9,164 bases of DNA. It comes from an uncultured Caryophanales bacterium. Lineage in GTDB: Bacteria; Bacillota_I; Bacilli_A; RF39; UBA660. A program made the translations under genes and the position numbers. Under the pieces are notes generated by a model, which saw nothing but the letters and a program-made list of their open reading frames with translations, had not been told where the DNA came from and did no database searches. Where the stretch lies: positions 1 to 9,164 of the forward strand of contig CAMVPJ010000043.1 in the NCBI GenBank assembly GCA_947169395.1, read 5' to 3'. This document shows positions 1-6,935 of the stretch, piece by piece (the stretch's first letter is position 1; each line of letters begins with the position of its first letter).

Positions 1-2412
1 TCACTTTTAAATAATAATAAGTCACTTGATATAGCAGGTAATTATGCAAATGGAACTAATGTTCAGATATATGATTTAAAAGAATCAGCTAATCAAAGTT
101 GGCATGTTGAATATGTATCTGATGGGTATTATACGATTGCAAGCAAAGATGATCCAAGATATGTACTTGATGTAGCCTGGGGAAGTAGACAAGATGGAAC
201 GAATGTTCAGTTGTATGAGTATAATGGAACTGACTCACAGTTATGGGCTATAATTGATCAAGGAAATGAAAACTATGTTATTAAATCTAAACTAGGTAAT
301 ATAGTACTTGATGTAGCCTGGGGAAACGCTAGTAATGGTTCAAACATACAAGTGTATACACCAAATGGAAGTAATGCGCAAGGTTTTAAGTTTGTAAAAG
401 TAAAAGATGATGTATTATTAGAAGATGGTAATTATGTCATTAAGACATCTTCTAATAAATCTAGAGCAATAAGTATTGATAATGATATTTTTATGAATAG
501 TTCTAATATTCAAACTGATATTTATGATAATAATTGGAATCAGATTTGGCACATAGAACGTCTAGATTCTGGATATTACTTTATTTCTAATATATTGGAT
601 TCAAGATATGTTTTAGATGTAGCTTGGGGTATCAGGGAGCCAAAAACGAATGTTCAATTATATGAGTATAATGGAACCGATTCACAGTTATGGAAGATAG
701 AGAAAAATAGTAATGGAAGTTATACAATTATTTCTAAATTGGGTAATTTTGCATTAGATATTGGAGATAATAATACAAATATTCAAATTGATTATAATAA
801 AAATTATATTAGTCAAAATTTTATTTTTGAGAAGGTAAGTTCAGTTCCTCTTAAAGATGGTATATATAAAATAGGTAGTAGTTCTAATACTTCTAAAATA
901 ATTTCTATTGATAATAATTATGTTGTTAATAATTCAAATATTAGTTTATCATTTGATACTAATTCTAATGGACAGAAATGGTTTTTGAAGAGTCAAGGTT
1001 ATGGTTATTATACAATTTCTTCAACTTTTAATGATTCATATTTTATTGATTTAGCAAGTTCTATTAATAGTTTACAATTATATCGTGGAAATGGTTCTTA
1101 TAATCAGTTGTGGTATATAAAATATGTTGATGGTGGTTATGTTATTTCTTCAAAATTGAATGGTAAGACTGTTAATTATGAAGGTGAAATTAATGAATCT
1201 GATAAGAATAATGCTGTAGTGTCTTATGAAGAGAATGATAATTCAAGATTTAGTTTTGAGGAGACTGAAATTAATAATGAAGAGAATGTTATTCCACCAT
1301 ACTCTAATAAAGAAATAGAAACGGGATATTATAAAATATCATCGTCAATTAATAGTGATCTAATGATAGATTTAACTAATGGTTCTAAGGTTAATGGAAC
1401 TAATATTCAGGTTGCTTCTAATACAAATGATTTAAATCAAGTATGGTATATTGAACGAAATGATGATGGTTCTTATAGTATTACAAGCGCTCTTAATCGT
1501 AGCACAGCTTTAGATATTCCAGGAGGTTATTTGAATTCTGGTAATAGTTTACAATTATATAAATACTATGATATCGATAGTCAAAAATGGTATATTAAAG
1601 ATACTGAGGATGGTTTTGTTACTTTTGTTTCTAAATCTGGGGAGTATGCGATAGATTTGAATACATTAGATGTGTATAGTGGTTCTAATGTTGTAATTAA
1701 TAATTTAAGTTATTCAATATCACAAAAATTTCAATTAATACCATACACTGATACTAAAATCTATAAAGGTATTGATGTTTCTAGTCATAATGGAACGATT
1801 AATTGGGGTGAAGTTGCAAATGAAGTCGATTTTGCTATTATAAGATTAGGTTATGGCGGTGGTGAAGACGGCAGAGATGATACAAATTTCATAGATAATG
1901 TTCGTGGCTGTGAAGAATATAACATTCCTTATGGTGTGTACTTATATTCATATGCATTAAATTCTGATATAGATACTACAGTTGAAATAGAGCATGCTAG
2001 AAATTTATTATCTGGAATAAACCCTAATCTAGGAACTAAAGTATTCTTTGATATGGAGGATGCAGATAATTGGAAAAAAAGGCATGGGGTGTATGACGAT
2101 AATGTATTATTAAACACAATTACTGATAAGTTTTGCGCAGGTGTTGAAAGTTATGGATATAGTTGTGGTATATATGCTAACGTTGATTGGTTAACTAATA
2201 AATTAGATGCCGTATCTCTTGCTAATAAATATACTATTTGGGTTGCAATTTGGCCTGATAATAGTACTATTAATAATTTCTCTACTGCTTATAACATGAG
2301 ACCAGCTTATAATTTGACGTCATACAATTATTGGCAATTCACATCTAACGGTTATATCAATGGAATTAATGGTACGGTAGATTTAAATTTAGGATATGAT
2401 ATTTTTGATTAA
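1..2412 (+). CDS. Secreted GH25 muramidase with four tandem ricin-type beta-trefoil domains (5' partial)
   Basis: The frame is open from base 1, so the gene starts before the window; the first internal ATG, at 211, is inside a repeat and is not the real start. Four ricin-B-like (RICIN/RicinB_lectin_2) beta-trefoil domains lie at about 1-414 (incomplete), 415-846, 847-1311 and 1312-1755. They carry Q-x-W motifs such as NQSW, SQLW, NQIW, NQVW and SQKW. A C-terminal glycoside hydrolase family 25 domain spans about 1756-2409. It has GIDVSSHNG, whose Asp is encoded at 1774-1776; VFFDMED, with the catalytic-type Asp and Glu at 2050-2052 and 2056-2058; and the closing YWQF...VDLN signature. GH25 enzymes cleave the MurNAc-GlcNAc bond of peptidoglycan, and the lectin domains probably bind glycans. 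The role could be autolysin, wall remodelling or attack on other bacteria. The signal peptide is not visible because the 5' end is missing. The GH25 call is firm; the sugar ligand is unknown. Confidence 0.93.
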   Translation, partial: SLLNNNKSLDIAGNYANGTNVQIYDLKESANQSWHVEYVSDGYYTIASKDDPRYVLDVAWGSRQDGTNVQLYEYNGTDSQLWAIIDQGNENYVIKSKLGNIVLDVAWGNASNGSNIQVYTPNGSNAQGFKFVKVKDDVLLEDGNYVIKTSSNKSRAISIDNDIFMNSSNIQTDIYDNNWNQIWHIERLDSGYYFISNILDSRYVLDVAWGIREPKTNVQLYEYNGTDSQLWKIEKNSNGSYTIISKLGNFALDIGDNNTNIQIDYNKNYISQNFIFEKVSSVPLKDGIYKIGSSSNTSKIISIDNNYVVNNSNISLSFDTNSNGQKWFLKSQGYGYYTISSTFNDSYFIDLASSINSLQLYRGNGSYNQLWYIKYVDGGYVISSKLNGKTVNYEGEINESDKNNAVVSYEENDNSRFSFEETEINNEENVIPPYSNKEIETGYYKISSSINSDLMIDLTNGSKVNGTNIQVASNTNDLNQVWYIERNDDGSYSITSALNRSTALDIPGGYLNSGNSLQLYKYYDIDSQKWYIKDTEDGFVTFVSKSGEYAIDLNTLDVYSGSNVVINNLSYSISQKFQLIPYTDTKIYKGIDVSSHNGTINWGEVANEVDFAIIRLGYGGGEDGRDDTNFIDNVRGCEEYNIPYGVYLYSYALNSDIDTTVEIEHARNLLSGINPNLGTKVFFDMEDADNWKKRHGVYDDNVLLNTITDKFCAGVESYGYSCGIYANVDWLTNKLDAVSLANKYTIWVAIWPDNSTINNFSTAYNMRPAYNLTSYNYWQFTSNGYINGINGTVDLNLGYDIFD
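157..696 (+). repeat. Near-identical domain repeat within the ricin-like region
   Basis: The segments from 157 and from 604 encode almost the same peptide: RYVLDVAWG, then TNVQLYEYNGTDSQLW after a short variable stretch. They lie 447 bp (149 codons) apart, which is one beta-trefoil domain. Much of the DNA is also the same, for example TATGAGTATAATGGAAC in both. This points to duplication of a whole domain; the two later domains have diverged much further. Confidence 0.85.
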
Positions 2413-2428
2413 AAATAATTGAAATATA

Positions 2429-2456
2429 TTGCACTTTGCATAATTATTGATAAACT
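2429..2456 (+). promoter_or_regulatory. Possible promoter for the GtrA-like gene
   Basis: TTGCAC (2429-2434) and TAAACT (2451-2456) are separated by 16 bp, and TGA stands just before the -10 hexamer, giving an extended -10. The -35 is poor (3 of 6 matches). The predicted start near 2463 would give a leader of about 25 nt with the ribosome binding site at 2477-2481. It is a weak candidate; read-through from the upstream hydrolase gene is the alternative. Confidence 0.35.
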
Positions 2457-2487
2457 AAAAAATAATTAATGAATAATGAGGTTGTAA

Positions 2488-2868
2488 ATGAACAAGCTAA
2501 TAAATATAATAATTAGATTCAGTGTAGTAGGTGGTATTGCTACCATAATAGACTTTGTGTGTCTTTATATATTTAAAGAATTTTTAAATATTAATATAAT
2601 AATTGCAAATACATTATCATTTATAATATCAGTTACATATAATTATATAGCTAGTATTACTTGGATGTTTGACGTTAATAATAATAAAAATAAAAATGTA
2701 CAATTTATACTATTCATTGTATTTAGTGTAGTAGGTTTAATTATTAATAATATAATTCTGTATATATTAACTGATAAGCTTAATATTTATTATCTTATAT
2801 CCAAAGTAATTGCTACAATTATTGTCATGATATTTAACTTTGTAACAAGAAAGAAGTTTTTAGAATAA
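2488..2868 (+). CDS. GtrA-family small membrane protein
   Basis: This 126-residue protein has four hydrophobic segments at about residues 8-29, 35-56, 71-94 and 101-120. Its N-terminus (RFSVVGGIATIIDF) and its end (NFVTRKKF) are typical of the GtrA/DPMS-like family (PF04138). Members are thought to help move lipid-linked sugars (polyprenyl-phosphate glycosides) across the membrane for glycosylation of wall polymers or O-antigen; the exact substrate here cannot be read. The length is normal for the family. TGAGG at 2477-2481 sits 6 nt before the ATG and supports this start. No glycosyltransferase partner is next to it in the window, and no clear terminator follows the gene. The family call is firm; the function is inferred from the family only. 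Confidence 0.85.
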   Translation: MNKLINIIIRFSVVGGIATIIDFVCLYIFKEFLNINIIIANTLSFIISVTYNYIASITWMFDVNNNKNKNVQFILFIVFSVVGLIINNIILYILTDKLNIYYLISKVIATIIVMIFNFVTRKKFLE

Positions 2869-2927
2869 TAGTATTTATATAATAAAAATGAACGATTAAA
2901 CGGTAAAAAATATACTAAAACACCAAT

Positions 2928-2956
2928 TTGACTCAAGTTAAAAAATATGATACAAT
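2928..2956 (+). promoter_or_regulatory. Strong SigA-type promoter for the OLE RNA
   Basis: TTGACT (2928-2933) and TACAAT (2951-2956) are separated by exactly 17 bp, with TGA before the -10 hexamer (extended -10). It is one of the two best promoters in the window. Transcription should start near 2963-2966, exactly where the G+C-rich, structured segment begins. Confidence 0.85.
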
Positions 2957-2963
2957 CTTACTC

Positions 2964-3555
2964 GTGATGGCGCATTATTCTAGTCAATTACATTTATTAT
3001 GAAGACGGGATTAAAAAACCGTACATTAGCACATCTGTGAAACGTCTGGTGCTTGCTTCTTACGCCCAGTTTGGGGTGAGTGCTGGATATGAGAGTGTTG
3101 GGCGCTCGTAATGGCATACGATTCCGACCCACCATTCGTGGAGACCTATTTTTGTGTTTAGCCTAAACGTGAAAACTGATGGACTAGATACGACTTAGGA
3201 TTAAACCTATTTGTGGCGAAAGTTATGGATAGTGTAGCTTGCCTTGAGTGGTACTTGGGGATTAGCCGTAAACAAAATCTTATAGCTAGAGATTCTTGTG
3301 GTTATGAAACATTTACTGCAAAAAAGACTAATAATAAATGATTGGTGAGGAAAACTCCTAGAGTGACATTAATTTGGGATTACAGTACGTACTAAGTGGT
3401 AATCAAGTCGTATAGCTGGTAACACTATATCTTATCATTTAAAGGGGAACCGCTTACTGGTAACGGTAAGTATGATTTGGGGAAATCCAACTTGACCTAA
3501 GACGTAAAGTTAACCTTATTAATAGCCAGTTAGTATTCAGGGGACTTAGAGTCCT
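2964..3555 (+). ncRNA. ole: OLE RNA (Ornate, Large, Extremophilic non-coding RNA)
   Basis: This stretch of about 590 nt has no credible ORF. A hand count of 3001-3120 gives about 59 of 120 G or C, against 7 of 60 in 2581-2640 of the neighbouring gene. It starts at a strong promoter and ends at a short hairpin plus T run. Local helices can be read directly: 3063-3070 with 3097-3104 (8 bp with two G-U pairs), 3028-3032 with 3049-3053, 3129-3132 with 3138-3141, 3156-3160 with 3164-3168, 3378-3383 with 3399-3404 (6 bp), 3434-3438 with 3472-3476, and 3453-3457 with 3466-3470. TGGC (2968-2971) and GCCA (3525-3528) might close the whole fold. The identity rests on size (OLE is about 600 nt), structure, and position immediately upstream of an OapA-like gene and nusB-xseA-xseB, the known OLE setting. 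OLE forms a membrane ribonucleoprotein with OapA in B. halodurans. I did not align it to the OLE covariance model, so the ends are approximate. Confidence 0.85.
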
Positions 3556-3559
3556 TTTT
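3540..3559 (+). terminator. Short hairpin plus T run at the OLE RNA 3' end
   Basis: GGACT (3542-3546) pairs with AGTCC (3550-3554) around a 3-nt loop, with possible G-U extension at the base, and T5 follows at 3555-3559. As a terminator it is weak (5 bp). It could mark or protect the RNA 3' end while letting part of the transcription continue into the downstream membrane-protein gene, which has no promoter of its own. Confidence 0.5.
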
Positions 3560-3580
3560 CTTGTAATTTTAGGAGGAATT

Positions 3581-4099
3581 ATGAAAACAAATTATAAATG
3601 GATATTTACAGTATTTTTATTATCATTCTTACTTGCAATGTTTTTTACATTTATTGCAGAAACAGTTATATCTAATGTATCACTTATAATCGGTATTGTA
3701 ATAACACTTTTAATAGTATTTATTGGTATTATCTGTGATATGGTAGGAGTTGCAATATCTACAGTTAGTAAGGAGCCATTTAATGCAATGGCATCTAAGA
3801 AGATACGTGAGGCAAAAACTGCTTTAATGCTTATTAAAAATAAAGATAAAGTATCATCAATATTCTGCGATGTAATAGGGGATGTATGTGGCGTAATTAC
3901 AGGTTCTACTGGTGCGGCTATTATAGTAGGTATAGTATCAATATCACATGCTAATACTCTTTTGGTTTCTCTAATAATAATGGGACTACTATCTACAATT
4001 ACAATAACAGGTAAAGCAATTGGTAAGAATATTGCGATGCGTAACAGTACTAGTATTATAAGAACAGTAGCTAAAATAATAAGTGTGTTTAAAAAATAG
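3581..4099 (+). CDS. oapA: OapA-like OLE-associated membrane protein
   Basis: This 172-residue protein has hydrophobic segments at about residues 8-27, 33-53, 104-124 and 126-147. A polar middle loop holds EPFNAMASKKIREAK (65-79) and KDKVSSIFCDVIGD (88-101). The loop contains the DxxxD motif at D97-D101, just before GVITGSTGAA, which begins the third hydrophobic segment. These features, the length and the site directly after the structured RNA match OapA, which binds OLE RNA and holds it at the membrane. Homologues are often annotated as CorB/CNNM-like Mg2+ transporter proteins, and a role in Mg2+ homeostasis has been proposed. AGGAGG at 3571-3576 supports the ATG, though the 4-nt spacing is short. 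The basic C-terminus (R161, K165, KK at 171-172) may touch RNA; this is inference. The gene is probably co-transcribed with the RNA and is closed by its own terminator. Confidence 0.85.
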   Translation: MKTNYKWIFTVFLLSFLLAMFFTFIAETVISNVSLIIGIVITLLIVFIGIICDMVGVAISTVSKEPFNAMASKKIREAKTALMLIKNKDKVSSIFCDVIGDVCGVITGSTGAAIIVGIVSISHANTLLVSLIIMGLLSTITITGKAIGKNIAMRNSTSIIRTVAKIISVFKK

Positions 4100-4102
4100 A
4101 TT

Positions 4103-4133
4103 AAATATAAAGAGAGTCCTTTATATTTTTTTT
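4103..4133 (+). terminator. Intrinsic terminator of the OLE-oapA unit
   Basis: A perfect 10-bp stem (AAATATAAAG 4103-4112 with CTTTATATTT 4119-4128) closes a 6-nt loop and runs into T8 at 4126-4133. The stem is A/T-rich but the T run is strong. It begins 4 nt after the oapA stop codon. Confidence 0.8.
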
Positions 4134-4148
4134 AGTATGTGTTAAAAT
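4120..4148 (+). promoter_or_regulatory. Possible promoter for the nusB operon
   Basis: TTTATA (4120-4125, 4 of 6 matches to -35) and TAAAAT (4143-4148) are 17 bp apart. TG at 4140-4141 makes an extended -10. The -35 lies inside the 3' arm of the preceding terminator. The start would fall near 4155, on the ribosome binding site itself, giving a leader of only about 11 nt; either this mRNA is nearly leaderless or most transcripts come from read-through. Confidence 0.4.
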
Positions 4149-4165
4149 GAGATAGGTGATGTGAT

Positions 4166-4576
4166 GTGAGTTTAAATAGAAGTGAACTTAGAGTAAAAAT
4201 AATGACTATTCTATATCAGATTAATGTATATGAAACTAATAAAGTAGAGTATAACGTTGATGAAGTAATTAAAAGTGTATATGATATCGAAAATGAGTTT
4301 GTAAAAGAGATAGTATATGGAGTTACTACCTATAAAGAAGATTTAAAAAATATAGCTAATAAGTATTTAAGTGGTTGGACAATAAATAGATTAGGTAATA
4401 CTGATCAAGCAATAATACTAATGGGTATATATGAACTGCTTTATACTAAAACTCCTCCTATTGTAGTAATCAATGAAGAAGTTAATCTTGCTAAACTATA
4501 TAGTGATGATAAGGTAAAAAACATGATTAATGCATGTCTTGATAAAGTATATCATGAAGAAATGGAGAAAGAATAA
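4166..4576 (+). CDS. nusB: Transcription antitermination factor NusB
   Basis: NusB is a small all-helical RNA-binding protein that, with NusE (ribosomal protein S10), binds the boxA sequence of rRNA leaders and supports antitermination. This 136-residue protein is of normal length. It has the family pattern: N-terminal SELRVKIMTILYQI (6-19), RLGNTDQAIILMGIYELL (75-92), PPIVVINEEVNLAKLY (97-112) and the closing INACLDKV (121-128), where most members have a form of VNGVLDKI. The start is GTG; the ATG two bases upstream meets a stop at once. AGGTGA at 4154-4159 sits 6 nt before GTG. It is the first gene of a tight cluster with xseA, xseB and a carboxypeptidase gene, and nusB-xse linkage is common in Bacillota. 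Confidence 0.95.
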   Translation: MSLNRSELRVKIMTILYQINVYETNKVEYNVDEVIKSVYDIENEFVKEIVYGVTTYKEDLKNIANKYLSGWTINRLGNTDQAIILMGIYELLYTKTPPIVVINEEVNLAKLYSDDKVKNMINACLDKVYHEEMEKE

Positions 4577-4578
4577 TT

Positions 4579-5853
4579 ATGCAGGATAAGTACTTAACTG
4601 TATCTGCTATTAATAGATATTTAAAACATAAACTAGATAATGATGCTAATTTGTTTACTGTCTACTTAAAAGGAGAAGTATCTAACTTAAAGATGCATTC
4701 AACAGGACATATCTATTTCTCTATTAAAGATGAAACTAGTAAGATAAATGCAATTATGTTTAGTGGTAATGCTAGAAAGTTAAACTTCAGACCTAATGAT
4801 GGGGATAAAGTACTAGTTACAGGTAGAATTAGTGTATACGAGGCTACAGGTAGTTATCAAATATATGTTAGTGAGATGGAAAAAGATGGTATAGGTAATC
4901 TTTATTTAGCTTATGAAAAGTTAAAGCAAGATTTATCTCGTGAAGGATTATTTGATCCTAAACATAAAAAACGAATACATAAGTATCCTGAGAGAATTGG
5001 TGTAATTACAGCCCGTGAAGGAGCAGCAGTAAAGGATATTATCTCAACTATTAAAAGAAGATATCCAATATGTGAAGTATTACTCTTTCCATCTCTTGTA
5101 CAGGGTGAGAATGCATATAAAAGTATAATTGCATCAATCGATAAAGCAGAAAGTTTTAATCTAGATGTACTAATAATAGGACGTGGTGGAGGTTCTATTG
5201 AAGATTTGTGGAACTTTAACGAAGAAGAACTTGCTAGAAGAATATTTGCATGTTCCATTCCTACTATTAGTGCGGTAGGTCATGAAATAGATTATACAAT
5301 AGCTGATTTTGTTGCTGATATGCGTGCGCCTACTCCAACTGGAGCAGCAGAAATGGCAGTGCCTAATATGCCAGATTTAGTTAATTATATGAATAATTTA
5401 CGAGTTAGACTAAATGAAGCTATTAATACTAAAGTAAACTATCAAAAATTATATTTAGAATCGGTTAAAAATTCATTTGTTATAAAAAATCCAATGATTA
5501 TGTTTGAAGCAAGAAAGCAGAATTTAGATATATTATTAGAAAAACTTAATAAGACTATTACTAATAATTTAAATAATGCTAAACATAGATTGGAACTATT
5601 AAAGAGTAATCATATAATTAATAATCCAACTATATTATATAAAGATAAAAAAGTATACTTAGATAATTTAATTAATAAGTTAGAATTATTAAATCCACTT
5701 TCTAGTTTAAAGCGAGGATTTAGTGTTACATATAAAGATAATAAACTTATTAAAGATATTAAAGATGTAAGTATTAATGATATAATTAATATTAAAGTAA
5801 ATAATGGTAGTATTAAGGCTACTGTAAATGATATTGTAAAAGGAGATAATTAA
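4579..5853 (+). CDS. xseA: Exonuclease VII large subunit XseA
   Basis: XseA is the catalytic subunit of exonuclease VII, which trims single-stranded DNA from both ends and acts with XseB in the cytoplasm. The 424-residue protein is of typical length. An N-terminal OB fold (about 5-100) includes LKGEVSNLKMHSTGHIYFSI (30-49) and VLVTGRISVYEATGSYQIYV (78-97). The catalytic region follows, with IGVITAREGAAVKDI (140-154), IIGRGGGSIEDLWNFN (199-214) and SAVGHEIDYTIADFVADMRA (231-250), then PTPTGAAE. The helical, coiled-coil-like part runs from about 265 to 370, and the usual LSSLKRGFSVTY closes the protein. The ATG lies 2 nt after the nusB stop; GGAG inside the nusB end (4564-4567) is rather far at 11 nt, so translation is probably coupled to nusB. 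Confidence 0.97.
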   Translation: MQDKYLTVSAINRYLKHKLDNDANLFTVYLKGEVSNLKMHSTGHIYFSIKDETSKINAIMFSGNARKLNFRPNDGDKVLVTGRISVYEATGSYQIYVSEMEKDGIGNLYLAYEKLKQDLSREGLFDPKHKKRIHKYPERIGVITAREGAAVKDIISTIKRRYPICEVLLFPSLVQGENAYKSIIASIDKAESFNLDVLIIGRGGGSIEDLWNFNEEELARRIFACSIPTISAVGHEIDYTIADFVADMRAPTPTGAAEMAVPNMPDLVNYMNNLRVRLNEAINTKVNYQKLYLESVKNSFVIKNPMIMFEARKQNLDILLEKLNKTITNNLNNAKHRLELLKSNHIINNPTILYKDKKVYLDNLINKLELLNPLSSLKRGFSVTYKDNKLIKDIKDVSINDIINIKVNNGSIKATVNDIVKGDN

Positions 5854-6072
5854 ATGAAAAAAGAAGTTAAGTTTGAAGAACAAATAAAAGAGTTAGAAAG
5901 TATTATTAATGAACTTGAAAATGGAGAAGTAGATTTAGATACTTCCATTGAAAAATATACTAAGGCTATGAGTTTAGTTAAATCATGTGATGAGAAGTTA
6001 AAGAAGATTGATGAACAAGTATCTAAACTAGTAACTGAAAATAATACTGTAGAAGACTTTAATGTGGAGTAG
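5854..6072 (+). CDS. xseB: Exonuclease VII small subunit XseB
   Basis: XseB is the small helical-hairpin subunit; several copies bind the coiled-coil of XseA and are needed for a soluble, active exonuclease VII. The 72-residue protein has the normal length and pattern: FEEQIKELESIINELENGEV (7-26), DLDTSIEKYTKAMSLVKSCD (27-46) and a charged tail. The ATG directly follows the xseA stop with no gap. AGGAGA at 5841-5846, inside the xseA end, gives 7-nt spacing. This close coupling suits a fixed ratio of the two subunits. Confidence 0.94.
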   Translation: MKKEVKFEEQIKELESIINELENGEVDLDTSIEKYTKAMSLVKSCDEKLKKIDEQVSKLVTENNTVEDFNVE

Positions 6073-6075
6073 TCT

Positions 6076-6888
6076 ATGAAGAAAAGAAGAGTTAAAAAAG
6101 GGCCTATTTTAGTATTATTTTTACTTATTATAATTATTATTGCAGTAGTTATAGTAATCACACTACCTAAGAAGAAAAACAGTAATACTACAAGTGCTAA
6201 TACTAAACCTAAAACTGAGACTAAGAAAGTATCTAAAGAAAAGAAAGAAGATTATAATTTAAGAGAAGGCGAAGAGTTAATAGGTAAAACAAAAACTAAT
6301 ATGCATCTAACAAAGTATCAAGGAGCATATTATGTAGATGGTGTGATGATTGTAAATAAGAGTTATCCACTAGATAGTAGTTACGAGCCAAGTGAACCTT
6401 ATAAAGAGATTACAAGTGATTATTTATATGGACCTGATTATCTTGATAAGACGGTTATGGAGAAGTTTATTAGTATGAAAGAGGCAGCTAAAGATGCAGG
6501 ATATGAACTAAAAATAAGTAGTGGATATCGTTCTTATAAAGTACAAGTAGACTTATATAATAACTATGCTGCAAGAGATGGTAAGGATGCTGCAGATACT
6601 TATTCTGCACGTGCAGGATACTCTGAACATCAAAGTGGTTTATGCTTTGATTTAAATGGTACTAACAAAGATTTTCTAGAAACTCCAACTGGAGCTTGGG
6701 TAAATGAACATGCTATAGAATATGGATTTATCTTAAGATTTCCAAAAGATAAAGAAGGAGAAACTGGATACAATTATGAAGCATGGCACTTTAGATATGT
6801 GGGTGAGGAGCTAGCTAAAAAACTATATAATAATGGTAACTGGATTAGCTTAGAAAGTTATTTAGGTGTAGATAGTAAGTATGAATAA
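6076..6888 (+). CDS. Membrane-anchored M15B (VanY-like) D,D-carboxypeptidase
   Basis: This zinc peptidase removes the terminal D-Ala from peptidoglycan stem peptides and acts outside the membrane. The 270-residue protein has a basic start (KKRRVKK), one membrane helix at about 10-30, a Lys/Thr-rich linker (31-60), then a VanY-type domain. Zinc-site residues are present: H185 and D192 in SEHQSGLCFDLN, and E236 and H238 in EAWHFRYVG. SSGYRSYKVQ (148-157) holds the usual substrate-site Arg and Gln. No lipobox Cys is seen, so it is held by the uncleaved helix or, less likely, a signal peptide. GGAG at 6066-6069, inside xseB, is 6 nt before the ATG, and the intergenic gap is 3 nt. It is probably co-transcribed with nusB-xseA-xseB. 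No vanHAX genes are nearby, so housekeeping wall trimming is more likely than glycopeptide resistance. Confidence 0.92.
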   Translation: MKKRRVKKGPILVLFLLIIIIIAVVIVITLPKKKNSNTTSANTKPKTETKKVSKEKKEDYNLREGEELIGKTKTNMHLTKYQGAYYVDGVMIVNKSYPLDSSYEPSEPYKEITSDYLYGPDYLDKTVMEKFISMKEAAKDAGYELKISSGYRSYKVQVDLYNNYAARDGKDAADTYSARAGYSEHQSGLCFDLNGTNKDFLETPTGAWVNEHAIEYGFILRFPKDKEGETGYNYEAWHFRYVGEELAKKLYNNGNWISLESYLGVDSKYE

Positions 6889-6891
6889 ATT

Positions 6892-6921
6892 ATATTGTGA
6901 CTAGTATCACAATATTTTTTT
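6892..6921 (+). terminator. Intrinsic terminator of the nusB-xse-carboxypeptidase operon
   Basis: A perfect 9-bp stem (ATATTGTGA 6892-6900 with TCACAATAT 6907-6915) closes a 6-nt loop and runs into T7 at 6915-6921, with a second T6 run just after. It begins 4 nt after the stop codon. Confidence 0.9.
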
Positions 6922-6935
6922 AGTTTTTTATGTAA

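Noticed and set aside
211..213. ATG at 211 as the start of the hydrolase gene
   Set aside because: The same frame is open back to base 1 and encodes more of the same ricin-like domain; there is no ribosome binding site before this ATG.
1929..2117. Minus-strand open frame of about 62 codons
   Set aside because: It lies wholly inside the GH25 catalytic coding region, has no family pattern and no ribosome binding site that I can see.
2414..2448. Inverted repeat AATAATT/AATTATT with inner TGCA/TGCA after the hydrolase gene, as a terminator
   Set aside because: The stem is interrupted, nearly all A/T, and has no T run after it; it may be chance in AT-rich DNA, so it is not annotated.
3341..3360. 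GAGGAAAACTCC resembling the RNase P RNA motif GAGGAAAGUCC
   Set aside because: In RNase P RNA this motif is near the 5' end and is joined by other fixed motifs that I do not find. Here it is in the middle of a 590-nt RNA and forms a local 4-bp hairpin.
2933..3495. Pairing of TCAAGTT (2933-2939) with AACTTGA (3489-3495) as a closing helix of the RNA
   Set aside because: The left arm lies in the promoter, upstream of the likely transcription start, so it would not be in the RNA; the match is probably chance.
2964..3555. Group II intron, tmRNA, rRNA fragment or long riboswitch leader
   Set aside because: No intron domain V/VI pattern or reverse transcriptase, no tRNA-like ends or tag frame, no rRNA signature, and the length exceeds known riboswitches. 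The context fits OLE better.
4911..5258. Minus-strand open frame of about 115 codons
   Set aside because: It is antisense to the conserved catalytic part of xseA and its protein has no recognisable features; it is a by-product of xseA codon use.
5850..6161. Minus-strand open frame of about 103 codons
   Set aside because: It is antisense to xseB and the start of the carboxypeptidase gene; its hydrophobic, Ile-rich protein mirrors the AT-rich coding strand.
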